NCBI RefSeq assembly: GCF_024807845.1
Contig: NZ_JANUEQ010000004.1
Location: 124,001 to 188,000 of the forward strand
Direction of reading: 5' to 3'
DNA from: Klebsiella sp. BIGb0407
GTDB taxonomy: Bacteria > Pseudomonadota > Gammaproteobacteria > Enterobacterales > Enterobacteriaceae
Length of the DNA: 64,000 nt
Positions within the stretch are counted from its first letter, which is position 1; each line of letters starts with the position of its first letter. The notes under the pieces were generated by a model. That model had not been told where the DNA came from, searched no databases, and saw only the letters and a program-made list of their open reading frames with translations. The position numbers and the translations under genes were made by a program. Positions 1 through 8,921 of this stretch are shown in pieces.

Positions 1-39
1 TAATACAGCAACAGGTAATAAACTATTTTTTAAAGTCAT
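1..39 (-). CDS. N-terminus of an exported protein, cut by the window edge
   Basis: The minus strand has an ATG at 39 preceded by an AAGGTG ribosome-binding site, and reads 13 codons (MTLKNSLLPVAVL) to the window edge. A basic residue followed by a hydrophobic run suggests a signal peptide. The product cannot be identified from 13 residues. Confidence 0.45.
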   Translation of the reverse strand, partial: MTLKNSLLPVAVL

Positions 40-1181
40 ATAAGACACCTTTTTATTTAATTGAAAGACAAGTTGCACAAAAAAACACAATAACGACTAC
101 CATCCAGATGACCGGATTAATGATAAAAACAACCCATAATATGGTTATGCATTCAAGATGCAGATCTAGCCATTACAGCTAACGATCACCGAAAATTAAT
201 TAATTAAAACCCAATTAAACTCATTCAATTCCTGAAACTGGCACGTACGGATAAAGTCACGATAAAAAATAATCGATATTAAGTTGCCAAACGAACTAAT
301 TCCCATAAGGTCAATTCATTAACAGGCTTTACCGATCACAGATAGAAACCTCAATTTCAGCCTAATATTTACTGGTAAATATCTATTTACCACAACCTTA
401 TCATCCATGACTTATTTCCGTATTACCGCCTTATTTGTTTTCAGGAATATATATCAGAAAACGCATTAACGCATAATTGTTTATAACGTTTAAAACATTA
501 AGTTCGATAGATTTCGACAATCAATAACAGAAAATCGATCGCCATATGTGATCAATAAGGCATGTTATTAGCATGGTTTATTTTCCGTAAGTAGCTAATA
601 GTTATATAAAAATAAAAAAATAGCACTGAAGGTTAAAAAAAATAAAAAAGTAATTCAAGGATCATACATCCAAAAAACAATATTAAACGGTAACTAAACA
701 ATGAATGAAAAGATAGGATACGCTGCAAAAAGCATTTTGATATTAGCCTGATTTTTCATTTTCAAAGACTACATTTTCGGGTCAATTACAGAAAAATTCT
801 CAGTCACTGACAGCGTGATTTACATTTCCCTCGGGATAAACTCCATGCTTAGCAGAAAAATTTTCTCATGCTATTTTCATATTTTTAACCATAGTGGTTA
901 GTTTTTTTAGCAAACAACATGAGGATGGAAACACCAGGATGCCATGGTCTTTTTTTGAGTATTAAGGCCAGGTGTTATCTTTATTTAATGATATAGCATC
1001 AGATCTCACCCGGGTAACACGCCGTGTCTTTTAGAATTTGCAACATGAATATTTCAACTACCTTGTTTATTTTATCAAAAACATATCGAAAAAAATTACG
1101 GTTGACTCTCCAATGATTCGAAATCATTCGATAATAAGAAAATTCCGATTGCTATTAATTATATACGCAGACTGCAAGGAA
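40..1181. other. Long AT-rich non-coding stretch
   Basis: About 1.1 kb with no convincing intact gene. It is AT-rich and broken by stops in all frames, apart from one short frame at 701-901 listed separately. No clear operator, terminator or repeat was recognised. Together with the remnants that follow it looks like decayed intergenic DNA. Confidence 0.5.
701..901 (+). pseudogene. Possible broken small membrane-protein ORF
   Basis: An ATG at 701 opens a frame that continues to a TAG at 899-901 except for one in-frame TGA at 749-751. Reading that TGA as tryptophan would give about 66 residues with hydrophobic stretches (ILILA then FFIF). There is no recognisable homologue and only a weak ribosome-binding site, so this may be chance. 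Confidence 0.2.
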
Positions 1182-1318
1182 GGTACTGTTGCAAACATTA
1201 TCCTTTCGCTGTTCGCTGGTATTGTAAATACGGCATCAGTTATCGCGAACGCCAGGAAATGCTCACTGAACAGAGCGTCAATGTTGACAACTCCACTACA
1301 ATATAGCCAGTGAAGTGT
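1182..1318 (+). mobile_element. IS6-family (IS26-like) remnant with terminal inverted repeat
   Basis: GGTACTGTTGCAAA at 1182-1195 differs by one base from the 14-bp IS26 terminal repeat. It is followed almost at once by sequence that translates, after a small frame adjustment, as VRWYCKYGISYRERQEML then TEQSVNVDNSTTI, the start of the IS6 transposase, ending at a TAG. The start codon and first dozen or so codons are deleted, and there is nothing beyond about residue 50. This is an inactive end fragment. Confidence 0.75.
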
Positions 1319-1369
1319 TAGGGAGAAATGAACGCAATTATATTTTATCTCGATAGAGAATACTGAAAC

Positions 1370-1735
1370 TCAAGCCGCAAACATCATGCTCAAAGACCTA
1401 TTGATCCAGTGCATAGCTGGCAAATTCCGGTCCCTGAACGATTCTTATCGTCGCCGGATAGCCACGAAACAGCATGATGCGGTCCAGAATTAGCGTGACT
1501 TGTACGCCTGAGATCCCGAATGCTGCGGTAATTGTCAGCCATTCTTTCGTGAAATCATCCACGCAGGTCAAGCATTTTATCCTGCGACTGGCGGTCAGTG
1601 CATCGATAACGAAACCCATCGACCTGGTCATGTTCGCCGTCCCTGGCGCAGAAGCGGAAACCGTTCGATCGCCAGCCCTTTACGACGTCGTCTGCGTTCA
1701 AATACCAGCTCAGTGATCGTCCTGATAAATGTGCA
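1370..1735 (-). mobile_element. IS3-family transposase (OrfB) remnant
   Basis: The minus strand encodes FERRRRRKGLAIERFPLLRQ in one frame and, after a frameshift near 1625-1632, VIDALTASRRIKCLTCVDDF followed by FGISGVQV and RGYPATIR in another. These are characteristic blocks of the DDE catalytic core of IS407-type IS3 transposases. The tryptophan after ALDQ has become TAG (1398-1400), and homology fades a few residues later (FEH). With a frameshift, a stop and both ends missing, it cannot be functional. Confidence 0.75.
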
Positions 1736-1935
1736 TCAGTAGATGGACGCTGAGAGTCATAGCGGCAGGTCGACAGGGACAATTCTGTAAACCTCACCAC
1801 ACAGAGCCACGGAAGCAAAACTTTTCCACGTTAAATCGCTTATCGTCCCGTAGATTCGCTGATTATTGCTGTCAATCAACTGTGATAGCTCTACAGGAAG
1901 TAATACTGTTATTTATCCGCGGATTTACTTTTCCC

Positions 1936-2311
1936 TCAATGTTTTTCAACTGAAGGCTTAAGATATTCAATGCCCTCACCAATCTCAGGTATTGATAACG
2001 AAACACTCTGCTGATTTGCTAATTCCACGATACTGTTAAAGGGTGCATCCCAAGTATGGAAAGCCAAATCAAAAGTTGCATTATGTATCGGGAACAACTA
2101 TTTACCTTTAAGATCTTTGAATGCTTTAATGGTGTCTTCAGGGAATATATGAATATCTCTCCAGCCTTGATCGTAAGCGCCAGTTTCCAGAAATACCATA
2201 TCAAAAGGCCTAAAGACTTCACCAATTTTACTGAAGCCATCAAAGTAACCAGAATCTCCGCCGAAAAAGAGCCGGAAATCATCAGACAGGATGACCCACG
2301 ACGTCCATAGC
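1936..2311 (-). pseudogene. C-terminal fragment of an MBL-fold metallo-hydrolase
   Basis: The minus strand reads in one frame from a TGG-ACG-TCG junction at about 2311 through FFGGDSGY, VFLETGAYDQGW and IHNATFDLAFHTW to a TGA at 1936. These motifs match the C-terminal half of beta-lactamase-fold hydrolases of the UlaG/NAPE-PLD-like type (GGDSGY and a late metal-ligand HNATFD). An in-frame TAG at 2098-2100 interrupts it, and the N-terminal metal-binding half is missing. It abuts an unrelated dehydrogenase fragment. Confidence 0.65.
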
Positions 2312-2563
2312 TAAGCGATGACTGGACTGGAAACCCATCACCACGCTGGAGCCACCGGGAGCGATAGCCTGACCAAATTTCTCAAACAATACGGCACTGC
2401 CGTATAAATCAACACGAATGAGATCCTGCGCTTTTGCCTGAGAAGGTGATAATCCTGCTGTGTGGATAATCCCTTTCACTTCCGCCATATCGCAGGCTGT
2501 TTTTACTAGTTCCTGTATAGACTCGCGTGAACCAACATCTACTGTGGTTGTAGTCGCTTCGAA
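2312..2563 (-). pseudogene. Short-chain dehydrogenase fragment
   Basis: The minus strand reads TTTTVDVGSRESIQELVKTA, then VKGIIHTAGLSPSQA and IRVDLYGSAVLFEKFGQAIA. This is the NxAG-type region and middle of a classical SDR (here HTAG). Neither the cofactor-binding N-terminus nor the YxxxK catalytic part remains. The frame runs into the hydrolase fragment and stops at 2282. Two different gene remnants therefore appear to be fused by deletion around 2312. Confidence 0.6.
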
Positions 2564-2578
2564 TTATTATTTCTTACT

Positions 2579-3056
2579 GTCCCTGATAATCGATTTATCG
2601 TGAAGACAATTCATCCTGTTGGTATCTGTATCGTTGCCGCACCAGCGTTAATTAAGCGCCTGGGGATGCCTGATTCTCTACGCACTCTGCAACTTGAGTA
2701 TCCGCTCAGTGCTCTGAGTAATAGTAATTCTGGCCGAATATGGCTGTGGCAGTTTACCGATGGCCATTCTTTCTTTCCTGAAAAACCTCTCTTTATCGCC
2801 CAGGACATCGGTAGCGAGCTGGCTGCAGCACTAGCCAATTACACGATATAACCGTACGACCCTATTTACAGCGTAGAGAACTGATAAATCTATTCCCGGA
2901 TATGAATTACTCTCTTTATCAGTTTTATATCTTCCGCCTCCATTAACCGCTTATGCCTATGCGTACCCTGGTTGTTTTTGACAATTTTATTAAAGTGTTA
3001 CATGAGCGGTTTAGTGAAAACTTTATTTCCTGGCGGAAAACAATCCAAATAATTTA
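2579..3056 (+). pseudogene. LysR-type regulator remnant (effector domain only)
   Basis: One frame reads HPVGICIVAAPALIKRLG and GRIWLWQFTDGHSF up to 2851. A second frame gives TVRPYLQRRELINLFPDM, and a third gives RTLVVFDNFIKVLHERF ending at TAA near 3056. In order these match the effector-binding domain and C-terminus of a LysR regulator. At least two frameshifts separate them, and the helix-turn-helix half is absent. The neighbouring SDR fragment on the other strand may once have been its divergent target. Confidence 0.6.
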
Positions 3057-3108
3057 ATCGACCACAGGCTGCGTTACTACAGAGTAGTGTGACCACCATT
3101 TTATATAT

Positions 3109-3984
3109 TCATGCAAAGCACTCATGCATACATTCGGCGAAAACCCTCATCGCAGGGCTAACGGTTCTGTCTATATGATGAGCATATAATGCCGTTATTT
3201 CCTGTGGCTTACCGGTAAAAGGTAATTCTTTTAATATTCCGGACGCTAATTCCTGTTCAACAGAAAATCGGGGTAAATAGGAAACGCCGAGGTTACTTGC
3301 CACGCATTTTTTTATGCTTTCAATACTCCAGAGTTCAATCGTATTTTCAAGAGTAATACAGCGCTCTCGTAAAGTGCTTTCAAAAATCTGCCGAAATATG
3401 CATTCTGGTTCATTAATAATAAAACTGACAGGGATATGCTGTGATGTTTTTATGAAGTCCAGGTCTTCACATAAAGGAGAGGCAACCAGGACCAGGGATT
3501 GCTCCCCCAGGTTTTCCATATGGAGCGATTCATCTTTACCCACCCGGTAGAAAATCCCTAAATCTGCGGCATCCGATAGCAGGGCATCACGTATCGCATA
3601 GCAATTCATGGATTGCAGAAACAGCCGTACTTGGGGAGCTTTCATTCTAAAATGCTGGAGAACGACGGGCATTTTGTAAGCCAGTAGCGTTTCTCCTACT
3701 ACCACTCTGAGATCCCCTGTCGGCTCCGTATCTTGTTGAGCTAATTGCCTTATCCCCTGCAGAACCCGAGTGAGTTCATGCACTTCAGGTAACAGTTTTT
3801 TCCCCGCAGGCGTTAAGATCATTCGACGACCAATCTTTTCAAAGAGCTGAACGGCGAGCTCTTGTTCCAGTTGCTGAATATGAAAGGTGACCGTTGATTG
3901 GGTGCAATAGAGCTTTTGAGCGGCCTTAGCAAAAGAGCCTTCTTCAACGACGGTTTTGAAGGTAATAAAACGACGTAAATCCAT
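3109..3984 (-). CDS. LysR-family transcriptional regulator
   Basis: This 291-residue protein has the full LysR layout: winged helix-turn-helix at about 3-62 (FKTVVEEGSFAKAAQKL, then QSTVTFHIQQLEQEL) and an effector-binding domain from about 90. An AGAGAGG ribosome-binding site precedes the ATG. It diverges from the LysE-type exporter gene across a 108-bp gap, the usual arrangement for a LysR regulator and its target, so it probably controls the exporter and RidA genes in response to an exported metabolite. The effector is unknown. Confidence 0.88.
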   Translation of the reverse strand: MDLRRFITFKTVVEEGSFAKAAQKLYCTQSTVTFHIQQLEQELAVQLFEKIGRRMILTPAGKKLLPEVHELTRVLQGIRQLAQQDTEPTGDLRVVVGETLLAYKMPVVLQHFRMKAPQVRLFLQSMNCYAIRDALLSDAADLGIFYRVGKDESLHMENLGEQSLVLVASPLCEDLDFIKTSQHIPVSFIINEPECIFRQIFESTLRERCITLENTIELWSIESIKKCVASNLGVSYLPRFSVEQELASGILKELPFTGKPQEITALYAHHIDRTVSPAMRVFAECMHECFA

Positions 3985-4092
3985 TGAGAGCCTCTCTTAC
4001 TCATCAATATTATGAAAGAAAAGCATTCAATATATTCATTATTTTGTTGTTTTCTGTTGCGCTAATATGTTGCAAAAATCAGGAGAAAACAA

Positions 4093-4680
4093 GTGACATC
4101 AACGATCATTGCAGGCTTTTTTACTTATACGCTTATTACCGCTTTGACACCCGGCCCTAATAATATCCTTGCGTTAAGCTCGGTCAATCATCATGGTCTC
4201 CAGCGTAGTCTCAGAGTACTGGCGGGCATGAGCGCGGGCTTTCTTATTATTATGTTTTTATGTGCCATATTCACAGTTACATTAATAAGCCTGCTTCCAT
4301 CGATGACTGGCTGGCTTACCTGGGTGGGCGCCATCTATATTCTTTGGCTTGCATGGAAAATAGCTAATAGCCAGCCACCTTCTTCAGGTAATAATGAAAA
4401 ACCACTCAGTTTTTGGGTAAGTTTCTGGCTGCAATTTGCAAACGTTAAGATTATTCTTTACGGTATCACTGCGCTTTCTACCTTTATACTGCCTTATACT
4501 CATGATGTCTATAATGTGATTGCTGTCAGCCTTCTGCTTGCTCTTATTGGATGTTTCGGTAATTTTGTCTGGGCATTAGCGGGGCATTTGTTCCAGTCTA
4601 TTTTTCAACGCCATGGACGCGTCGTTAACATCACTCTGGCTTTATTACTTGTCTATTGTGCTGTAAGAATGTTTATTTAA
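4093..4680 (+). CDS. LysE/RhtB-family amino-acid exporter
   Basis: This 195-residue inner-membrane protein has about six hydrophobic segments and the family signature TPGPNNILALSSVNHHG near residue 20. The GTG start at 4093 is supported by AGGAG eight bases upstream. LysE/RhtB proteins export amino acids or their analogues. The divergent LysR gene and downstream RidA-like gene (17-bp gap) suggest a small stress-relief operon that removes a toxic amino acid or reactive imine. The exact substrate cannot be read from sequence. Confidence 0.85.
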   Translation: MTSTIIAGFFTYTLITALTPGPNNILALSSVNHHGLQRSLRVLAGMSAGFLIIMFLCAIFTVTLISLLPSMTGWLTWVGAIYILWLAWKIANSQPPSSGNNEKPLSFWVSFWLQFANVKIILYGITALSTFILPYTHDVYNVIAVSLLLALIGCFGNFVWALAGHLFQSIFQRHGRVVNITLALLLVYCAVRMFI

Positions 4681-4696
4681 TTGAAAAGGAAAAATA

Positions 4697-5164
4697 ATGA
4701 ACCGCATTGAACTGGATGATCGCCTTGCATATCTTGGTATTGCTCATACTGAAGCCAGAAAAGCATTCGCTAATTATGTCCCTGCTGTTATTGCCGGAGA
4801 TTTTCTTTTTATCTCCGGCCAGGTCGCATTTATAGACGGCGCCCCCTTTGCGCCTGGGCGGGTCGGAAAAGAAATCAGTATTGAGCAGGCAAAAGAAGCT
4901 GCGCGCCTGTGTGCATTGGCAGTTGTGGCGCAGATTCGTGCCCATCTCTCAGATAACCGGAGGTTGATCCGGGTCTGTTCAGTGCAGGGATTTGTTCATG
5001 CTGATACTGAGTTTTCCGATCACGCAGAGGTCATCAACGGTGCATCAGACTTACTGGTTGAAGTCTTCGGTGATAAAGGCCGGCACAGCCGCACAGCCGT
5101 AGGTGTCGCAAGCTTACCTTTTCGTTGTCCCGTTGAATTATCCGCGGTCATTCAAATTGAATGA
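4697..5164 (+). CDS. RidA/YjgF-family protein
   Basis: This 155-residue protein has the RidA fold signatures FLFISGQVAF, a central acidic stretch and the C-terminal RTAVGVASLPF, whose arginine corresponds to the substrate-carboxylate-binding arginine of RidA deaminases. RidA hydrolyses reactive enamine/imine intermediates released by PLP enzymes. The protein is longer than canonical RidA (about 128), as in the Rid2/Rid3-type subfamilies. It follows the exporter at 16 bp with an AAAAGGA ribosome-binding site, so co-transcription is likely. Confidence 0.85.
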   Translation: MNRIELDDRLAYLGIAHTEARKAFANYVPAVIAGDFLFISGQVAFIDGAPFAPGRVGKEISIEQAKEAARLCALAVVAQIRAHLSDNRRLIRVCSVQGFVHADTEFSDHAEVINGASDLLVEVFGDKGRHSRTAVGVASLPFRCPVELSAVIQIE

Positions 5165-5168
5165 TAAA

Positions 5169-5198
5169 TTCCACAGTGGTGTTCATACCCCTGTGGAA
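5169..5198. terminator. Hairpin between convergent genes
   Basis: TTCCACAG at 5169-5176 is perfectly complementary to CTGTGGAA at 5191-5198 around a 14-base loop. It lies between convergent genes. There is no good U-tract on either side, so termination is plausible rather than certain. Confidence 0.5.
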
Positions 5199-5205
5199 CT
5201 AAGCG

Positions 5206-5850
5206 TTACATCAGATCCAGTCTTGCCTGAACCTCATTTTTCCAGGCGGCGGCGAGTAAATTCAGTTTGCTCAACGCTTCCAAATCACCGACAGAAGCAT
5301 CGGGGTTAAAGATGATTTTCTGCACGCGACTCAGCGGCCAGTCGCTATGGGGGCGTTCAACAAGAGTGATGATATTACCTGCCTGAATTTCCCCCATCTG
5401 CAGCACGCGATAGAACCATCCATTGCGGGATTGCTGATGCATCAGTTCAGGCGCATCCGGGTCATGCAAACGTTCAGCCATAGTGCCGCAAGCAACCCGG
5501 CCCCAGGATAGTTGTAGTAATGCCGATCCCACACGAAAGATATCGCCAATACAGACGGTATTCTCAGTAATGCCTCGGGTAGCAAGATTCTCACCGAAGA
5601 TGCCCGGCGTTTTAAATAACTGAACGTTCCCCGCATAACGAGTACGCCAGAAATCATAATGCTCAAGCGCGTAGTTCATGATGGCGCAGTCAGGATCATC
5701 AAAATACTCTTTGTGCCCGTCTGCGGTTTCAAGTCCATGCATTCCGACATAAACCCGGCCGTCAGCCGTTTTTTTTTGTCGTGTTCCGTCAGCCATACGC
5801 TGGTGACATAAAATAACATCCAGAGTGGCAACCTGAGGTTGAACGTTCAT
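5206..5850 (-). CDS. MOSC-domain protein (YiiM-like, molybdenum-cofactor binding)
   Basis: This 214-residue cytoplasmic protein has a MOSC beta-barrel (about 20-150), including GENLATRGITENTVCIGD and the WGRVACGTM segment with a candidate cofactor-binding cysteine, then a C-terminal helical 3-alpha-type segment. MOSC proteins such as YiiM and mARC bind molybdenum cofactor and reduce N-hydroxylated bases. It lies on the same strand 72 bp after the TonB receptor of the putative molybdate island, separated by a hairpin. That position supports a molybdenum theme. A Fur-like sequence lies just upstream. Confidence 0.82.
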   Translation of the reverse strand: MNVQPQVATLDVILCHQRMADGTRQKKTADGRVYVGMHGLETADGHKEYFDDPDCAIMNYALEHYDFWRTRYAGNVQLFKTPGIFGENLATRGITENTVCIGDIFRVGSALLQLSWGRVACGTMAERLHDPDAPELMHQQSRNGWFYRVLQMGEIQAGNIITLVERPHSDWPLSRVQKIIFNPDASVGDLEALSKLNLLAAAWKNEVQARLDLM

Positions 5851-5881
5851 TTTTTATTCCTGTAGCTCTAATGCTTAACGG

Positions 5882-5899
5882 GGATAAATCATTATCAAT
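5882..5899 (-). promoter_or_regulatory. Fur-box-like sequence upstream of the MOSC gene
   Basis: Read on the minus strand, GATTGATAATGATTTATC contains GATAATGAT, identical to one arm of the Fur consensus; the other arm is degenerate. It lies about 32 bp before the MOSC start. The match is partial, so metal or iron control is only a possibility. Confidence 0.3.
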
Positions 5900-5920
5900 C
5901 CCCCGTAAATACGGGGGATT
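5897..5920 (-). terminator. Strong hairpin after the TonB receptor gene
   Basis: Eleven-base arms AATCCCCCGTA (5897-5907) and TACGGGGGATT (5910-5920) pair perfectly around two bases, immediately after the receptor stop codon. The trailing U-tract is weak. It probably ends or attenuates the receptor transcript before the MOSC gene. Confidence 0.65.
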
Positions 5921-5922
5921 AA

Positions 5923-7902
5923 TCAGAATTTATATTCGACGCCAGCCCAATAGTTACGCCCTTCTTCGACGAAACCTTCGGTATAGGCATAGGCGGTATC
6001 GAACACATTATTGACGGAGGCATTAACGCTAAGGCCTTTGACAATCATGTAATCAACCCGGGTATTGGTAACAGAGAACCCAGCTGCTTTTTGGCTGCCA
6101 TCGCTGTTGCTATAGCTTGAAGAACGGGCCTCTTCAGACAAGGTCAGGCTGAGAGGTTCCCATGGGGTGTAAGTCACCCATGCGACCGCCGTTTGATTAG
6201 GAAGCCCGGTGACTTTACCGACCTCTTTATCCTTAACATCGCTACGAATGAGGCCGTAACTAAAGCCAATTTTCACCTCATCCAGAATGCGCCCGTTAAT
6301 ACCTAAATCGAGGCCGGTATAGTCGATGCGTCCGCTATTACGGTTTTGTACCGTACCGGCATCAATATTTTGCGCGAGAATGGCATCGCTCACGCGGTTG
6401 TAATAGATACTCGCCTCATAACCCCAGTCTTCACCGATATACCCGGTATAAGTGAGATCAAGGCTGCGCGCACGCTCTGCCTTCAGGTTAGGATTCACCA
6501 GGGCGACTTGCCCGAATGCCGGACGGGATGTGGTATAACGCTCTTTAAGCGTCGGGAAGCGACTACGATCGGAAAAGGATAGCGCAATATCATCCCGATT
6601 ATCGAAGTGATATTTCGTCATCGCCTGCCAGTTAAAGGCATTTTGATTGTTGCTGGCATAATGGGTAATGGTGCCATTTTTCTCGTGCTTCATGCCTTCC
6701 AGGCTATCCCGCCAGTCGTAGCTTATTCCGGTAACAACATCCCACCGCTCATCGACAGCCCACTGATATTCACTGGATAGCGACCAGGTGCGGTCTTTGT
6801 AACGGTCATAATCGGCATCGCGAGCGCCCTGCTCCCGGTGAACATCTTCTTTCCAGTGCGCTGCAAATGAAAGCTGGTCATTTTCACGCATATTAGCCGA
6901 CAATTGCAGACCTGCCCCATCGGTATAATCGTCATAATGACTATAGGAATCTTTTTTATTTTTCAGGTCGCTAAGCGAGTTATACATTAACAGAGTATTT
7001 TTAAAGGTATCCCGATAGAGTCGGCTTTTCACCGTGAATGTATCATCAAGTTTGGTTGTTCCCTGGTAGTAATAACTCTCTTTATCATATTCCGGCCACT
7101 GCCAGTATTTAGGTTTTTGATCGCTGGTTCCGGCATAAGGCGGGTTTTCTTTTTCACCCTCTTGTTTGATATAAGTGAAGACATATTCGTCATCTTCACG
7201 TGGTGTAAACCCGATTTTCACAATCCCGCGTTTATCGTCAGATTTTGAGTTAGCACGTTTGCCATCAGCACCCGCCACGCTGTTATTTACGCTATCTGGC
7301 AAACCAACAAAACGCTGTTTGAGCTGACTTCCGCTAACTTGCAAATAGCCCAGGTCAGCTTTCATTCCCAGTGAAGCAGAGGTATCAAAAGCATTATCTT
7401 TGCCACGCGCCCATCCCTGGCGATAGCTCATATTGCCTTCAAAATCCTTTGTGGGTTTTGTTGTGGTTAAGTTAATTGAGCCGCCCATTTGGTTTGGGCC
7501 TTGCAGTAATGAGGTATAGCCTTTGGAGACTTCCAGTGAAGAAAGGTTTGAAGTAAGGAAGCGCCCTAAATCCAGATTACCATCATAAGGAACGTAAATA
7601 GGGACACCGTCATAAAAAACAGGAACTTGGCGGTTATCGAACCCGCGTACGCGTACCTGCAATTCATTACGTCCCCCCGATTTTTGCAAAGTCACACCGG
7701 GAACCAGGGACAGAGCATCCGCTACATTCGTCTTATCGAGATGGGTGATGGTCTTTTGAGTAATAATATCGCTGGTATTGGCAACAGAGCTGCCCCAGAC
7801 CGTCATAACATCGTCGCCATCGGCCGCATATACACTGACGGTAATACCTTCTGACATTCCCAGAACCATTGCTATATATAAAGCTGTTTTTCTCATTTTC
7901 AT
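5923..7902 (-). CDS. TonB-dependent outer-membrane receptor (candidate molybdenum/tungsten or metallophore receptor)
   Basis: This 659-residue protein has a signal peptide (cleavage near VYA-AD, residue 26), a TonB box DVMTV at 31-35, a plug domain at about 40-150 (SLVPGVTLQKSGGRNELQVR and RGFDNRQVPVFYDGVPIYV), a 22-strand-type beta barrel, and a terminal aromatic residue in VEYKF. It sits downstream of the ABC importer and methyltransferase on the same strand, after a 196-bp leader. It probably brings the same ligand across the outer membrane. The cargo is inferred from the ModE-like box and MOSC neighbour; an iron siderophore or cobalamin-like ligand is the alternative. Confidence 0.85.
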   Translation of the reverse strand: MKMRKTALYIAMVLGMSEGITVSVYAADGDDVMTVWGSSVANTSDIITQKTITHLDKTNVADALSLVPGVTLQKSGGRNELQVRVRGFDNRQVPVFYDGVPIYVPYDGNLDLGRFLTSNLSSLEVSKGYTSLLQGPNQMGGSINLTTTKPTKDFEGNMSYRQGWARGKDNAFDTSASLGMKADLGYLQVSGSQLKQRFVGLPDSVNNSVAGADGKRANSKSDDKRGIVKIGFTPREDDEYVFTYIKQEGEKENPPYAGTSDQKPKYWQWPEYDKESYYYQGTTKLDDTFTVKSRLYRDTFKNTLLMYNSLSDLKNKKDSYSHYDDYTDGAGLQLSANMRENDQLSFAAHWKEDVHREQGARDADYDRYKDRTWSLSSEYQWAVDERWDVVTGISYDWRDSLEGMKHEKNGTITHYASNNQNAFNWQAMTKYHFDNRDDIALSFSDRSRFPTLKERYTTSRPAFGQVALVNPNLKAERARSLDLTYTGYIGEDWGYEASIYYNRVSDAILAQNIDAGTVQNRNSGRIDYTGLDLGINGRILDEVKIGFSYGLIRSDVKDKEVGKVTGLPNQTAVAWVTYTPWEPLSLTLSEEARSSSYSNSDGSQKAAGFSVTNTRVDYMIVKGLSVNASVNNVFDTAYAYTEGFVEEGRNYWAGVEYKF

Positions 7903-8098
7903 AATAATTACCCGAACTAATATGTTAATTTAAATACAGAAATCCTGTCACTGATGACGGTCTATAAGCCGCCTTTCAATATGAGTTTTTTTAATTTGGT
8001 GAATACTTTTATATCTGACTGTTATCTGTAATAAGCTGGGCAAGCCACCTGCTTAAATAGACGGTGATAACAGTGAGCGATAGTCTATTAATAAAATA
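7903..8098 (-). promoter_or_regulatory. Leader of the TonB receptor gene with a hairpin
   Basis: This 196-bp gap lies between the methyltransferase and receptor genes. A hairpin with arms AATAGAC (8056-8062) and GTCTATT (8083-8089) follows the methyltransferase gene and could attenuate read-through. The remainder may carry a separate promoter for the receptor. I found no cobalamin or molybdenum-cofactor riboswitch core in it. Confidence 0.35.
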
Positions 8099-8902
8099 TC
8101 AGCGACCCTTCTCCCATGAAACGAGAGCCCAGTCACGTGTGGTTGAGGCAAGCGTCAATCCCCGCTTTTTCTGATGATGGTAGTAATCAAACAGGCGCTG
8201 TTGTTCTTCATCGTTTAATGCCCCTGCTGACCAACTCGTACTTTCACAAAAGCGCTCAAAAGTATCGGTGTTTCCCTGAAAGTTTGGCCCGGCGATGAAA
8301 TCAACTTTGGCATGAATCCCCATCTGATAGAGCACATTGACGGCGTAGATATAGTTAGGCAATTCGATGACAGGACGCCCGATAACCCGCTGAATTTCAG
8401 CGCTGACAAATGAAGGACTCACTATATGCGTGGTATAAACGCGTAACCGTGCCCGCTGATGGAGTTTTTGCATCGCCGAGCGTAAATCACCGACAAGTGT
8501 TGAACGCGAGGCCACCGCGATATCACACTGTGGAATATCGTCCCAGTCATCTTCCCAGGCACGATGAATGAGTGTGACATTATCCAGCCCCCTGGTCTGT
8601 GCGATTCTGGCGGCCACATCCAGCATGCCTTTGCTGTAATCCACGCCATGCACATGCTCAAGTTTGTGCGCCACATTGAGACAAACAGATCCCGGACCAC
8701 ACCCCATGTCCAGCAATGTTTTAGCATCGGTAAAATCCATTTTGGCGAGCAACTGGGTCAAATAGGCGTCTTGCGGGTTAGCACAGGTTATAGCCATTTT
8801 CTCTGCGCGTTCGTCCCAATGCTCCGGTTTTTTTTCAGTGCGTTGCGCAAGGGCCATTTGCTGCTGGTAAAGTCCAGCAAAGTCAATTTCATCAATCAAC
8901 AT
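8099..8902 (-). CDS. Class I SAM-dependent methyltransferase of the metal-uptake island
   Basis: This 267-residue protein has SAM motif I LLDMGCGPGSVCLNVA, an acidic motif-II residue in VHGVDYSKGML, and a post-motif stretch DIAVASRST. The ATG at 8902 is chosen over an upstream GTG because AAGGAA lies just before it and the upstream extension overlaps the ATPase gene. It lies 19 bp after the ABC ATPase gene and before the TonB receptor. It may methylate a metal-chelating small molecule or modify the imported complex. A second methyltransferase accompanies the Nik-type importer at 37574-38347. The substrate is unknown. Confidence 0.82.
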   Translation of the reverse strand: MLIDEIDFAGLYQQQMALAQRTEKKPEHWDERAEKMAITCANPQDAYLTQLLAKMDFTDAKTLLDMGCGPGSVCLNVAHKLEHVHGVDYSKGMLDVAARIAQTRGLDNVTLIHRAWEDDWDDIPQCDIAVASRSTLVGDLRSAMQKLHQRARLRVYTTHIVSPSFVSAEIQRVIGRPVIELPNYIYAVNVLYQMGIHAKVDFIAGPNFQGNTDTFERFCESTSWSAGALNDEEQQRLFDYYHHQKKRGLTLASTTRDWALVSWEKGR

Positions 8903-8921
8903 AAGCGTTCCTTTTTCATTT

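Noticed and set aside
1555-1818. An 87-codon minus-strand ORF over the IS3 remnant
   Set aside because: Its C-terminal part is a shifted reading of the transposase core; the true transposase residues lie in the other two frames.
7903-8098. Cobalamin or molybdenum-cofactor riboswitch upstream of the TonB receptor
   Set aside because: The conserved core sequences are not present; only an ordinary hairpin is visible.
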